64,000 nucleotides of DNA, from assembly GCA_023974075.1 (NCBI GenBank), contig CM043792.1, positions 18,732,824 through 18,796,823 of the forward strand, read 5' to 3'. Shown here piece by piece: positions 23,101 through 32,990 of the stretch (the stretch's first letter is position 1; each line of letters opens with the position of its first letter). Position numbers and translations under genes: made by a program. Under the pieces are notes generated by a model. The model saw only the letters and a list, made by a program, of their open reading frames with translations. It searched no databases and was not told the origin of the DNA. This stretch comes from Chaenocephalus aceratus (lineage: Eukaryota; Chordata; Actinopteri; Perciformes; Channichthyidae).

Positions 23101-26068
23101 CGTCTTAGCCATGGCTTGTATTTGTCTTCTGCTAGCCAACGCTCGTTGAAACGGCAACCTCCTGGCACACAGTCATCTATCACTCTCATCAGAATGCCCA
23201 GGTCACACGTGACACAAACACCTGCAGGTCGCGCGCATAGCGCGGGAAGGCCGCAGCGGAGCTGTTTTATGTAGAAGCGAAGCAATTATTTTCTTTTAAT
23301 CTAAAAAGCGAACTATTCAGTCGGATAGCAATTTATTGTAAAAGTAAAGCATTTACATTTTCAAGCACTTTATTTCAATTTCAAGCACCATTCCCAAAAT
23401 TCAAGCACTTTCCCAACCTTGAAAACACCACGTCAAATTTCAAGCATTTTCAAGGATTTGAAGCACCCGTACGAACCCTGTTTTATGCTATACATTTATA
23501 TTCGTCTTGTAAAAATGACACTCCCGGTTAGATACAATTATTGATATTACAAAATCAAGTTACTTGTTAAGACAAAAGTATTATAAATGACTTGAGTCCC
23601 CAGTCATATACATTATTCATAGGGGACATTTAAAATTGTTGTCTTTTACATAAACAACAATATGATTGATCTGCTACCAGCCTTTAGATTAGATCAGAAG
23701 CATTTATTGTCATTTATAAAAGTACAATGAGAAGAGTACTTTTTCCCAGAGTTGTATTCTTTTCCACACCCAGCCAATGAATATGAAAACATGAATCTTC
23801 ATTTTTGCTCTGATCCTCAGTGTGCCATGGTTGAGTCCCATCTGAGCGACGTCATCTCCCTCCACACTGACGTCTCCGGGTACCTCATCGGGGTCTCCAT
23901 AGTGACGCTCCCTGGAGCCTGCAGAGGCACTGAGGTTGAGGATGAGGTTGACCTTGAGGTTTTCAACACCACACTCAGTGTCATGGGTCCTGTCAACGCA
24001 CCGGGGTCAGTCTTATTTCATGTATTTGTTTTATTTTAATTCTCAGTTTTCTTCCTTCCAATCTCGACTGCTAGATAAAGCCCGAGTGCTTTTGTTAGAA
24101 CATTCCTGGCCCTATATCTGTAGCTTTCTGTGCATGTGAGAAATCCTCTTGGGTAGCTTTTTCAGAAGCCTTTGATTCAACTCTATTTGCCTTGGCGTAG
24201 GAACTTTACATCATTTCCCAATAGGTAGAACAATTCTCCCTGCGCTGCTCTGCCTTTCGACACACTTTCTGTTTTGGGGTTCGTTTGAATACTAATTGCC
24301 AACTTTCTTCCAGACCTGAGACGGCTCTGTTCCTTGAAAGAATGGAAATGGAAACTGAGAAGAAAGGGAAGAATCCACAAGAGCAGAAATCTTTCTTTGC
24401 TAAATATGTAAGTATTCCTACTGAGCTGATAAGGCCAGCAGGCAGGGCCTAAAGATTTATTATCTGCCTTCAGTAATTGGGCTCTGATGATTTTTAATGA
24501 CCCATATAAAAAAATGCAAATTAAGCACATTTTTTTCTCTATCAGACCCACCTTAACGTTTTCTATGCATGCAGCATGTTTTACACAGAATATGGGGACA
24601 TCAGTACTGAAGTGCAATCATTTATTTCTCTTTCATTTGCCAAAAATTGTTACATAAAAAACTAGCAAATGTGGTTCATCAGGGGAAGAAATCCCCACGC
24701 TCATGTTGTGTGCGTTACCATGGTTATCATATGATGAATACAGGCTTTCCCTCTCTTGATAGATTGTGAGATCGCTTTCTGAAAGGTTCACAACCAAAGG
24801 ATTGATTTAATAGTTTTCTAGTTTTATGTTTTAAATGATACTGTTTATCTATTATATGATATATCTATTATTACACAGTACTCTGGTTACTTTGCTTTGC
24901 TTTCACATCATAAACAAAGCAGACCAGAAGTTGTTTGGAACTGGTCCAAGACTCCCTCTTTTCAGGCAGTCTTTAAAAGGGGGGTCCTCATTGGAGTCAG
25001 TTTGACAGCTTTCACACCAAGCACATAGCTTGTTTACCAATTGCCAGATTAGTGATTGTGTGAAAGCATCCTGTCCTTATTGGGGTTTAACACCTGGCTC
25101 TGTACTGCCATACAGTCTTTGTCATCCAAGATAATTCTGCCCACAAAGTTAAATTAGAACATTTGCAACATGACAATCAGTCAGTGCTGAGAATGTGTTT
25201 TTCTACTGACATTTTGAGCTGTCAGTTTGAGAAGACGCCATGTTATTTAACATTCCCACAGAGAACCGGGCGTGTGTCCTGTTGCTTGGATCCTCTAAGC
25301 TGCTTTATGATCTCTGTGCTGCTGAGTGTATCTTGCTGTGTTCAGTGATAGTGTGTTGACTTGGTGCTGTGATGTGTTCCAGTGGTATTTGATTCTTGGA
25401 GGAGCTATCTTCCTCGTGGTCTCCAGTGCAGCACAGCCCCCAGCAGGGGGAGGCAGTGAGCAGAGCTGATTCCCACTGAAGTACTGTGTTCTTACTCGTG
25501 GCTCTTTCTGTCTGCCTTCCGCCTGTTGTCAACCTATCTGTTAAACTTCTGAGCAACACAACTAACTGAATCACCATCCCATTGTTTGTTCCCTGTTGTT
25601 CCCTCTTTTCCACTCTGAGGTTTTTTCCAGTTTCAATGTCAAATACATGTTTAAAGAAATTACTGAATAAAGTCACATTTTCAGGATTTGAAAGTACTTT
25701 GCAGGGGGAAAGCTCCATGCTATAATCATTAAGAAATCCTAAAACTACATTCTCAGTGTGAATGTTTGACATGTGTTTGGCCTTGATCCTGAGAATGAAT
25801 TCTTTATTCTTAACTCTATCACCCTATTTTAACTTTTCTTCTGTTCAGAAAATAACTGAACCTAATCTGGGATGCCAATCGGGGATTGATCATTTGACAT
25901 TTTAAAAAAAAACGTACAAATGTTATGTTACTAACATCAATGTATTTCATCTGTCCTCTCTAGTGGATGTACATCGTGCCGCTCGTTCTCTTCCTCATGA
26001 TGTCTGGTGCTCAGGACCAATCAGGTGGAGGCGCCGGAGGCGGAGCAGCCAATGGAGGTGGCCGATGA
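16162..26068 (+). CDS. emc10: ER membrane protein complex subunit 10 (whole gene)
   Basis: EMC10 is a lumenal subunit of the ER membrane protein complex, which inserts tail-anchored and multipass proteins into the ER membrane. The six common exons give 222 codons. They start with a hydrophobic signal peptide (about 26 residues, ending near DVVFC), followed by the lumenal beta-rich domain with an NTT glycosylation sequon in exon 5, and end at [13 protein letters not shown]. This last stretch is essentially identical to human EMC10 as I recall it. All junctions are GT-AG and all phases agree. Two alternative last exons give predicted proteins of about 250 (7a) or 256 (7b) residues, close to the human 254 and 262. 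Intron 4 is 6.1 kb and full of transposons. The gene appears intact. Identification rests on sequence recognition and exon structure. Confidence 0.95.
16383..16449 (+). CDS. emc10: emc10 exon 2
   Basis: 67 bases, acceptor AG at 16381-16382, donor GTAAGA at 16450; leaves phase 1. Encodes the start of the mature domain ([12 protein letters not shown], then the EHSFEV motif). Confidence 0.93.
16767..16879 (+). CDS. emc10: emc10 exon 3
   Basis: 113 bases, acceptor TTCCAG, donor GTGAGA at 16880; restores phase 0. Encodes the [15 protein letters not shown] stretch and the [10 protein letters not shown] motif. Confidence 0.94.
16897..17436. mobile_element. TTAA-type MITE in emc10 intron 3 (copy 1)
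   Basis: Begins TTAAAGGTCACC and is co-linear, in the same orientation, with 55222-55719 over most of its length. Shared blocks include CATGTGTCCCCTCTGTGTAA and GAGATTCTGAAAGTTTCAGG. This copy contains a 31-base C run and lacks the right end GGAGACCTTTAA seen in the other copy, so it is truncated or diverged there. The family looks like a piggyBac-type MITE. Confidence 0.7.
17135..17165. repeat. poly(C)31 tract
   Basis: 31 uninterrupted C in emc10 intron 3, inside the MITE. The second MITE copy has CCAACCCCCTGCCACC at this place, so the run is an expansion of a C-rich stretch or a base-calling problem. Confidence 0.9.
17625..17738 (+). CDS. emc10: emc10 exon 4
   Basis: 38 codons, phase 0 at both ends, acceptor TTCAG, donor GTATGT at 17739. 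Encodes [14 protein letters not shown] and the [11 protein letters not shown] motif, strongly conserved in vertebrate EMC10. Confidence 0.95.
17753..18870. mobile_element. non-autonomous hAT element in emc10 intron 4 (1118 bp)
   Basis: Ends are TAGGGATGCTCCGATCG and CGATCGGAGCATCCCTA, a perfect 17-bp inverted repeat. Exact 8-bp target duplications ATTGATAT lie at 17745-17752 and 18871-18878. The termini are rich in GATCG palindromes. An internal palindromic patch sits at about 17845-17887. No transposase frame. The left target copy begins 6 bp after the exon 4/intron 4 junction, so the insertion nearly hit the splice donor. Confidence 0.92.
19571..19711. repeat. 51-bp inverted repeat with 39-nt GC-rich loop
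   Basis: 19571-19621 and 19661-19711 are reverse complements with one mismatch. The loop is GC-rich (contains GACGCGAAGCGGAGG). A related motif, CCGTGGTATACGCTCAG, recurs at 20713-20729, so the hairpin belongs to a foldback-like element. In the emc10 pre-mRNA it would form a long double-stranded stem. Confidence 0.88.
20365..20783. repeat. 37-bp inverted repeats bounding part of the palindromic element
   Basis: 20365-20401 and 20747-20783 are exact reverse complements over 37 bases, containing AAGTCAAATCAAGCAATC. Together with the hairpin at 19571-19711 they suggest a foldback or MITE family occupying about 19561-20785. TATAAT at 19561-19566 and 20780-20785 may be its target duplication. Broken - strand reading frames between 19918 and 20300 were not recognised. 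Confidence 0.6.
21906..22960. mobile_element. non-autonomous hAT element (1055 bp)
   Basis: Ends are CAGTGGTTCTCAAACTTT at the left and AAAGTGG-style TTTGAGAACCACTG at the right. The 8-bp flanks GCTTAAAC (21898-21905) and GCTCAAAC (22961-22968) match at 7 of 8. C-rich CCCCCC blocks follow each end. It contains a segment (about 22265-22520) that is also found inverted at about 62810-63095. No transposase. Confidence 0.85.
22265..22520 (+). repeat. segment shared, inverted, with the hAT MITE at 62.8-63.1 kb
   Basis: About 250 bases, including AAAAGCATCAATCTGGTGCA and GATACATCTCTCAACA, match the reverse complement of roughly 62810-63095 with a modest number of differences. The two copies sit in hAT elements with different terminal repeats, so this is likely a third element or an internal module they share. 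Confidence 0.75.
23821..24005 (+). CDS. emc10: emc10 exon 5
   Basis: 185 bases, acceptor CCTCAG, donor GTCAGT at 24006; leaves phase 2. Encodes [17 protein letters not shown], then a GACRG motif, then FNTTLSV with an N-linked glycosylation sequon. Confidence 0.94.
24314..24407 (+). CDS. emc10: emc10 exon 6 (last common exon)
   Basis: 94 bases, acceptor TTCCAG, donor GTAAGT at 24408; phase 2 in, phase 0 out. Encodes [11 protein letters not shown] and ends [13 protein letters not shown]. Both alternative last exons start in phase 0 with TGG (Trp), so either can be joined. Confidence 0.95.
25383..25469 (+). CDS. emc10: emc10 alternative last exon 7a
   Basis: 28 codons plus TGA, acceptor GTTCCAG. 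The tail begins [11 protein letters not shown], followed by an alanine/proline/glycine-rich end. It corresponds to the human EMC10 isoform tail that begins WHIILGGA, reported as the secreted form. A poly(A) signal at 25666-25671 lies about 200 bases downstream, so use of this exon can end the transcript before 7b. Confidence 0.85.
   Translation, partial: WYLILGGAIFLVVSSAAQPPAGGGSEQS
25666..25671 (+). promoter_or_regulatory. emc10: poly(A) signal for the exon 7a form
   Basis: AATAAA 197 bases after the exon 7a stop codon and upstream of exon 7b. Confidence 0.6.
25964..26068 (+). CDS. emc10: emc10 alternative last exon 7b
   Basis: 34 codons plus TGA, acceptor CTCTCTAG. Encodes a membrane-spanning stretch [15 protein letters not shown] followed by a glycine-rich tail ending in GGGR. 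It matches the tail of the membrane-anchored human EMC10 isoform. The poly(A) signal is at 26253-26258. Confidence 0.93.
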   Translation, partial: WMYIVPLVLFLMMSGAQDQSGGGAGGGAANGGGR

Positions 26069-26252
26069 GCTTCTTTTTTTTGTCTTTTTTGCTCAACATT
26101 TCCTGAACAATAACTCTCTTACACATATTTTAATTGCTGTACATAATGCTATTTAAGAATGATAAATGTTTGTCACACGCGCAGCTTAAACTTGTACAGC
26201 ATAAAGGAGATATTGTGCCCTGCAGACGACTGCATTTTAATACTAACGTGAA

Positions 26253-26258
26253 AATAAA
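26253..26258 (+). promoter_or_regulatory. emc10: emc10 distal poly(A) signal
   Basis: AATAAA 185 bases after the exon 7b stop codon, in a short AT-rich 3' UTR. Confidence 0.75.
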
Positions 26259-26261
26259 GTA

Positions 26262-29200
26262 TTTATTACTTGGCCTGTCTTTTTCTCGTCTGTCACTCGG
26301 ACTAAAGAGTTTTAATGTTGAGATACAGGGCGGTTTTACTCTTTGAGGCTCAGATTTAGTTGTAACAATAGTATAGTGTATAATGTATTATTAAACATTA
26401 ACTGAGATAGATATGCAGTAGTAACAGTAATCTCTTAGTGAAGCAAAATGTTATTTACTAGATGCCTTTAAAATAATGAATATTATTCATGGTTTTAGAA
26501 AATAATGTCACGAATTAAACAAAATTAAGTTAAGTAAAGATACTTTTGTGGCTGTTATTTTGTATTATTAAATGTAATGAATCTTTCTGCTGCACACTTC
26601 CCACCTAGGGGTTAAATGAAAACATTTATTATTAAAGGGGACATAATGGGAAAAACTCGCTTTATCAGTGCTGATTGAACATCAAAGCATAGAAACACTT
26701 TCTTGTACAAACCAAACATATTAGTATGATCCTGAAAAGTGGCATTACATGGCCCCTTTAAATCAGCACTCATGTATTTAATTGCGTTAAAAATGTACAC
26801 TATAATGGCACGTTTTGAAAACGGGTTGCCGAATTCAAGAAAGTCAGTGGGTTGAACATTTATTTGAAGATGGTCAAGCCTGTGTGAATGGTTTCTCCAC
26901 TGTGGGTGAGGGGGGGGTTAAACCACTTCTGTTTGTTTGCCACATTTGAACGGGAAATCCTCCACTCAGCTGTTTATTCCTTTTTAATGCAGCGGGGGGT
27001 CTATCAAGGATAGAGCTAAGCTCTTCCCCAATAAGTGTCCACGGTTGTGGCGGTATTCACTTAATGCTGTTAATATAGACAGGCGGTACAGAAATTCCCC
27101 ACAGTGGATATAGGATCTGTTTTTCAGTCCAACAAAGTGCAAACGACTTTAAATCATAATTGTAGTATAAAAATGCAGGAGCCTTAAACAGTTTTTGGCC
27201 TTTTGCTGTGGTTAGATTTAAGATGTTTTATGTTAAGCTGATATGCCAGTGGTGACTAGACCAGCCTTCTATCAATTGTGAAGTTGGAAGAATAGCTTTA
27301 CTATAACAACTCACATGTTTGTTCCAGCTTGTTAGAGGCATTGTTGTGCACTTCACACTGAAAAACGTACCTGTCTGTATTTAAACCTGCCAGTCTTCCA
27401 GTTTGTTTAACCAATGTAAAACAAAGAAATCTAAACCATTGTGTGCAGTTTTACCTTAACAAAAACAATACAAATTAGCATTGAGCCTCATACTTTAAGA
27501 CGGCAACTGTGTTGACATTGGTGATTTAAATAAATGCTAGCACTACAATTTGAAATCCTACAAAAGCCATGTTAAAAGCCAGGATACAGCTCAACATGTT
27601 AAGGACAGTCCAGTCTACATTTTTAGGGAAAACACTGGGCGTACTGGGATCACATCGTGGGGAGCCAAAGTGAACATCCAAGCTTCATCCTCCTGACACC
27701 TAACTGAGTATTTATATTCATCAGGAGTCAGGAAGACGGATCACGGACTCAAACCATCACAGCTGTAGAAACAGAATATACCAGAAATACTTGTGGAAAC
27801 ATTGCCCACCCTTTTCCTCATGTCAGTCAGTCAGGCTGCTTTTAGTCCCGTGTCAAACTGTGAGGAACATCCTCTTATTTTTGGAGGCTTAGCATTGAGC
27901 TTCAACACTTCAGTGCCCTCTGGCCTCGTCCAATCGGCAGCCATGCCTTTCTCAGAATGCCACACAGAGTCACACAGCGCACCGCCCTCTCCTGTGACTG
28001 CTCTTCACGTTCTTTGGCTGTGAAATAAGGTGATAACAACAGCTGAGGGAAACTGGAGAAATAGAAGGAAGTGAGCCGAACGACACAAGTAATCTATTTG
28101 TAAAGAGATCTGCTTCTGTCAGATGGGGGCAGAGGTTACAGCGAGAGAGAAGCTGTGTGTTCTCATGTGATATCATCAGGGTTACACAATGATCTAAGTT
28201 CAAACTTGTTTTAAAGTTTTTGCAGTCTAGCTCCTCATTCCACTTTGAAAACTCAACAATCTCAGCTATTCTACTTTCAGCAAAAACACTAATGAGTCAT
28301 GGGAGGCCTATCAGCAGGGTCTGTGATGTATGTCCATCGACCAAGAAGCTGGGGGACACTGAGACACATGATTGTGGTGATCATTAGGAATGGAAGCATG
28401 TGTGTTTGCAAATACACTAAGACCACACATTCTGGGAACACATGTTGCTTTCAACAAGTGTATCACAGACTACAGGCAAAAATCATCATACGACTAAAAA
28501 TAACAAAGTCATATCCAAGTCAAATGGACCTGCTTAAAATCGTAGTAATCACATGAAACATTTAGAAAGTAAAAGACTCACACACAGTACACCCTAGTGG
28601 ATGAGATTGCTATTGTTCCTTTTTTTTTAATGTTGTTTAATTTAATAAGGAAGATGCAGAGCATAACCTTTCCAGTATCGAGAAACCTCCGCTTCTTGTT
28701 GTTCTTCATTACTGTCTTCAAAGACCTTGATAAATCTCTTTAAACATGTCTGTTCCAGGTCAGTTTAGAGCCAGTTTGAGTCATTCACACTTTTATTGAA
28801 GCTGTGTATTTATCCGCCTGTTTAGTAAACTCTGGATAAAGTTCCTTTCTTATTGGATGGTCCCTAAATAAGCATATTCAAACGACTGTCACATGTTGCA
28901 CCTCTCTACGAAGTCTGGCTCTTTACTCCATTTGTGTGGCCGTCCACAAAAAACCTTACATAGCTAACATAACATAACCAGGACAAGCTAAAAACCAACA
29001 TTTGGCTTTAGGTTATGAAACCTCTGTTAAATCAGACTTCAAACGAGATTGTGGTTATTAACATAACTGGTAGCTTTGACCATACAGTACCAGCTGCATC
29101 AGTATTGGTATTACTCCTCTCACAAAACAGATAAGACTACTTATCTACTCTCTAATCTAAATGAACATCAATTGATGCTTTGCCCTTCACTCCAGGCACC

Positions 29201-31229
29201 TGTCATTGGTAAGTGCATCAATGTGTTAAGAGCACACTTCCTGTTGTGTCATAAAGGAATTCATAGTGTGATATACAAACTAAAATGCAGAAGAGGCCAG
29301 TAGTGGCTGTAAATCATTTCAAATGTGATGATTTATTAATATGATGTACTAGCACTTTCAACAGTTAATTGACAAGCTATCCAATTGCTCGTGTGGTTTT
29401 AATAACATAGAGAGAGGTTAGAAGGTAAATGATGTAATGCAGAGCAATTTAGCAGGAGTACACATGATGGCAGAGAGTGGGGGGGGGGGCAGGGTGAGGA
29501 GTAGAGGGGAGGCTTCATACATGAAACAGCCGCTTGCTTAGCAGCAGTTACCCATAGATCTCATGGCTCTGTCGCCTGGACACCACCAATGTCAGCATGA
29601 CACCATGTGATCGGCAGGACAACCCCCCCCCCCCTCTCTTGACATGCTATGATTTAGAAGCAGTTTATGTTGCACTAAAGTGTTGGGGGGAGAGTTGATT
29701 TTAGCCTGTCATTATCACACTGTAAATCTGGACATTTTTACTATGCGTGTCTCATTATAATTGATATATTACTAAAAGCCCCACTCATCATAGAATACAT
29801 ATTCCAGAAAAGTCCATAAAACATATACAAGTTTTATTCTTATTATTTTCTCCAACATTAATCATTATGATCCTCAGATTTATCTGGTGCTCTCAATAAA
29901 CTACCTGTCTGTATATAAGTTAACATTTGCTCAATATAAGTCACTACAATAAAAACATGCTGCTTATACATTTATCAGGATTAACAATCTAAAATGCCAT
30001 AAAATATAATCAATCAATTATTGGGGACAATTTGCACTTTCACTTTGGCTGAGAGTACTTTAGCTGGATTTAAAATCACAGACTTTTAATCGTAATTTAA
30101 TATTTACAATGTTGTATCTTTTGTAACTCAAGTCAATTATATAATGTATTCCACCAATGCATTATTCACAATAAGTTGGTATCAAACAACAGTTGTGTCC
30201 TTTACTCTAGAATAAAAACACCCCACGGTGTTCAAACTGAGAGCCACTGAGCACACAAGGATAACAAGCAGTGAGCCAGAAGTGAGAGGAGGAAGCACCT
30301 GCCTTGTCAATCAGAGAGCCAAGAAGACTTCACGAAGTATCTGAAAGGATCCCAGCAGGCCTTCGCAGATTACAGGCTCACATTTATGATATCCCCCACA
30401 CCCAATCATGTTATACATGTCACCATAGCATCACCATGTTAGCGTGTAGGACATTTTTAATGGCCAAGCTACAATAGAAGGTAATATACACTTGAATATT
30501 ACATAATATCCTTGACTGTATAACATAGCAACCCTAAACACACCCAAAGGTCAGGGTACAATACTATTTAAGCCCTCTCACTGACAGCAGTAAGAAGCAG
30601 GTGTTTTTTTTATTGCAGTGCGCGAATATCCTATGCATGATTACGGTAGAGGCCTGTAAAAACTGCCTTCAAAATAAAAGCGTTTACTCGGTCAATAACA
30701 AATATACCTAAAAAACACACCAAACATATTCATATATACTGGAGGCGCTTAAATTAAGAAATATGTACTATATAATGTGATCAATAATAATTTAAAACAA
30801 ACTACGTATAACTACTACATTATATATGAGTGAATGTAAAATGTAAGGATACAGTTATGAAGACATATCTGACATTTCCACTGGGTGACTCAATTGATGT
30901 TGACACCATCTCACAACACTCCTAAAATAATATTACTTTCTGAAGCACAATTTAAAATGTATGCCTGTTTAAAATCTCAAATTAGATCTATTGTCCATCT
31001 ATATTTGATTATTATTTAATGGCAACCGTCCATAATCAAAGAGTCATTCGAAGTCAATTAAATACTTATTTCACTTCAGGGTGATAGCAGGAGACCCCAT
31101 CTAGTCAATCAGATAAAATCAGGACAATCTGATGTAGAGTTTCAAAATAAAAGACCTTTCAATTCTCATGTATGAGCTATCATTCCTCTGTTTTTAGATA
31201 AGAATAAAACAAAAACTATCCAGTATCAA
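26262..31229. other. intergenic, no gene recognised
   Basis: No supported exon on either strand. It holds one candidate MITE (26632-26761), short G and C runs near 29480 and 29623, and AT-rich sequence. Open frames up to 85 codons have no recognisable domain. Confidence 0.5.
26632..26761. mobile_element. small TTAA-flanked MITE (130 bp)
   Basis: Starts TTAAAGGGG and ends CCCCTTTAA, an inverted repeat with TTAA at both borders, the layout of piggyBac-type MITEs. The interior is non-coding. The short termini make a chance pairing possible. Confidence 0.45.
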
Positions 31230-31922
31230 AAGGCGCATTCACACCGCAGTACTTTTCCCACAAAGGTTCATCAGAACTTAGTTCATGAGAACTCTTTAGT
31301 TCTCATGAACTAAGTACAGATCGCGTTCACACCGGAATAAGTCCCTGGGGGAGGATTAGGCAAATGAAGCCACTGACGTCACTTCTTCTTCTGCTTTGGA
31401 TTTATTTGCAGGCCGCAAACCACTTCAGGGCGTATACTGCCGCCGGAAGTCCCCGGAGTTGGGGACTGGCTTCAGTAGAAGCTGCTGGGACTCCCAGCAG
31501 GTTCCACTAGTCTCTCTGCATTTCTGCGCTGGGCTAATGCTAATGCTAATAATGCTAATGCGAGGATAATAAAATGGCGGCTTCACAAAACTTTTTGGGA
31601 GTTTTACGGGGCGTGGTTTGCAATCCGCCCAGCCAATCAGACATAGGAACCTTTTTCTCCCACGAAAGTCCCTGCTCTCTAGCAGGGACGGAAAGGGGGT
31701 GAAAAGGTTCTCATGAACTAATTTTAGTTCCGGCTCTTTTTGGTGTGAACACAACATTTCGGAACTATATCGGAACTAAAGTGGGAACCTTTTGTTTCCC
31801 ACAAAGGTTCATCAGAACTTAGTTCATGAGAACTAAAGAGTTCTCATGAACAGATCGCGTTCACACCGGAATAAGTCCCTGGGGGAGGATTAGGCAAATG
31901 TACTGCGGTGTGAACGCGCCTT
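31230..31922. mobile_element. MITE with GCACCGCAGTAC-type termini and internal duplication
   Basis: AAGGCGCATTCACACCGCAG at the left and CTGCGGTGTGAACGCGCCTT at the right are inverted repeats with one mismatch. About 100 bases near the left end (31259-31361) recur as a direct repeat near the right end (31799-31899), including TCCCTGGGGGAGGATTAGGC. A (GCTAAT)n-like patch lies at about 31533-31560. No transposase. The target duplication is not clear. Confidence 0.7.
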
Positions 31923-32491
31923 CCGCAGTACTTTTCCCACTTTTCCCACTATATCGGACAGGGCCACCATGTTAAATTGCTTTAATAAGAATTTTGTGTC
32001 CTGTGGTTCTCTGTTTGATTCTGTTTCTAACTCTGCTTCTGTGAACACCCCAATCCGTGACTCTGAACAATGTGGTCTGGAAAACCCTTTCAGTTTTACT
32101 CCTTTTACTGTTAATGTTGTTCATGAAGCCTTAAAGGTGGGGTAGGTACGTTTCAGAAACCGGCTCGAGATACACTTTTTGTTATATTCCATGGAATGCT
32201 CTTAACATCCCGATAGCAATGAATATCTTAAGTGCTTTGACAAAAAATCCATAAAAAAATGTCATCTGTGGAAGCCGTAATACTGTAAAAAGTACAACCA
32301 ATCCGATTGCCGCCCTGTCTGTCAGCCTTCCATCTCGTGCATGCACAAATGTATCTCGTGCCCTCATTGGGCGTGCCGTCATTGGGCGTGCATTGCAGCA
32401 GTACTTCAATGACTCGCCAGCAACAGGCGGCCACTTTCACCAGTCTGCTGACGTCATGTGCGCGTTCATGTGTGTTGGAGGAGGTGCTCTG

Positions 32492-32977
32492 TGTTACGGT
32501 TATCTGAGAGAACCCAAACGCAGGACACGGCAGTGTGTTACAAAGGTTTTATTTGGAGGAGATAATCCGGCTGGAGAGTATCCACTGGAGCGTAATCCAT
32601 TGAAGAGTATCCTCCGGAATTTTAATCCACTGGAACGTAATCCACTGAAGCGTAATCCTGGAGCACAAGAAGAACAGGTAAGAATATATTCAGGTGTAGC
32701 GAAAATAGTCACTATACTTTAAGAAGGCTGAGAAGGCTATGAGTTTTACCACTGGGGTTTAACAACGATCTGGCGCTGACAGGTTGTGGAGCCTCCGTTG
32801 ATATACCATCCGTAATGGCTGATGGGAATCAGGTGTGTCGCAGAGGAGAGTGCTCAACTGTTTGCAGCTGGTGCAGATTTGAGCCGGGAGCCAGGAGTGA
32901 CAGGCACCACGCCCACACAGACAGGGAAAGGGAAAACACACACATAAGGAAGGTGGCTGGAGAATGCAACCACCACA
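32492..32977 (-). repeat. gypsy A 3' LTR
   Basis: 486 bp. Contains a minisatellite of about 15-bp units (about 32561-32660) with GTAATCCACTG-type repeats; one unit fewer than in the other LTR. Confidence 0.93.
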
Positions 32978-32990
32978 GTACCCCCCCCCA

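Larger units (their letters stand above)
19205..23480. mobile_element. composite hAT-type element, emc10 intron 4
   Basis: Left end CAGGGTTCTTACACC and right end GTACGAACCCTG are a diverged inverted repeat. Both ends are followed inward by fish-typical TTCAAGCA repeats (19231-19290 and 23357-23465). Flanking bases (TTTTAT on both sides) suggest a target duplication, but an exact 8-mer is not preserved. The 4.3 kb interior holds later insertions: the repeat at 19487-21158, the palindromic element near 19561-20785 and the hAT at 21906-22960. No transposase frame was recognised. Confidence 0.6.

Noticed and set aside
24183..24617. 144-codon open frame on the - strand across emc10 exon 6
   Set aside because: Antisense to a confident emc10 exon; no domain, no splice or promoter context.
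25305..25772. 155-codon - strand open frame covering exon 7a
   Set aside because: Antisense shadow of exon 7a and its 3' UTR; composition is not that of a protein family I know.
32561..32660. Regularly spaced short repeats as a CRISPR array
   Set aside because: Units are contiguous 15-mers without spacers, in an LTR of a eukaryotic element.
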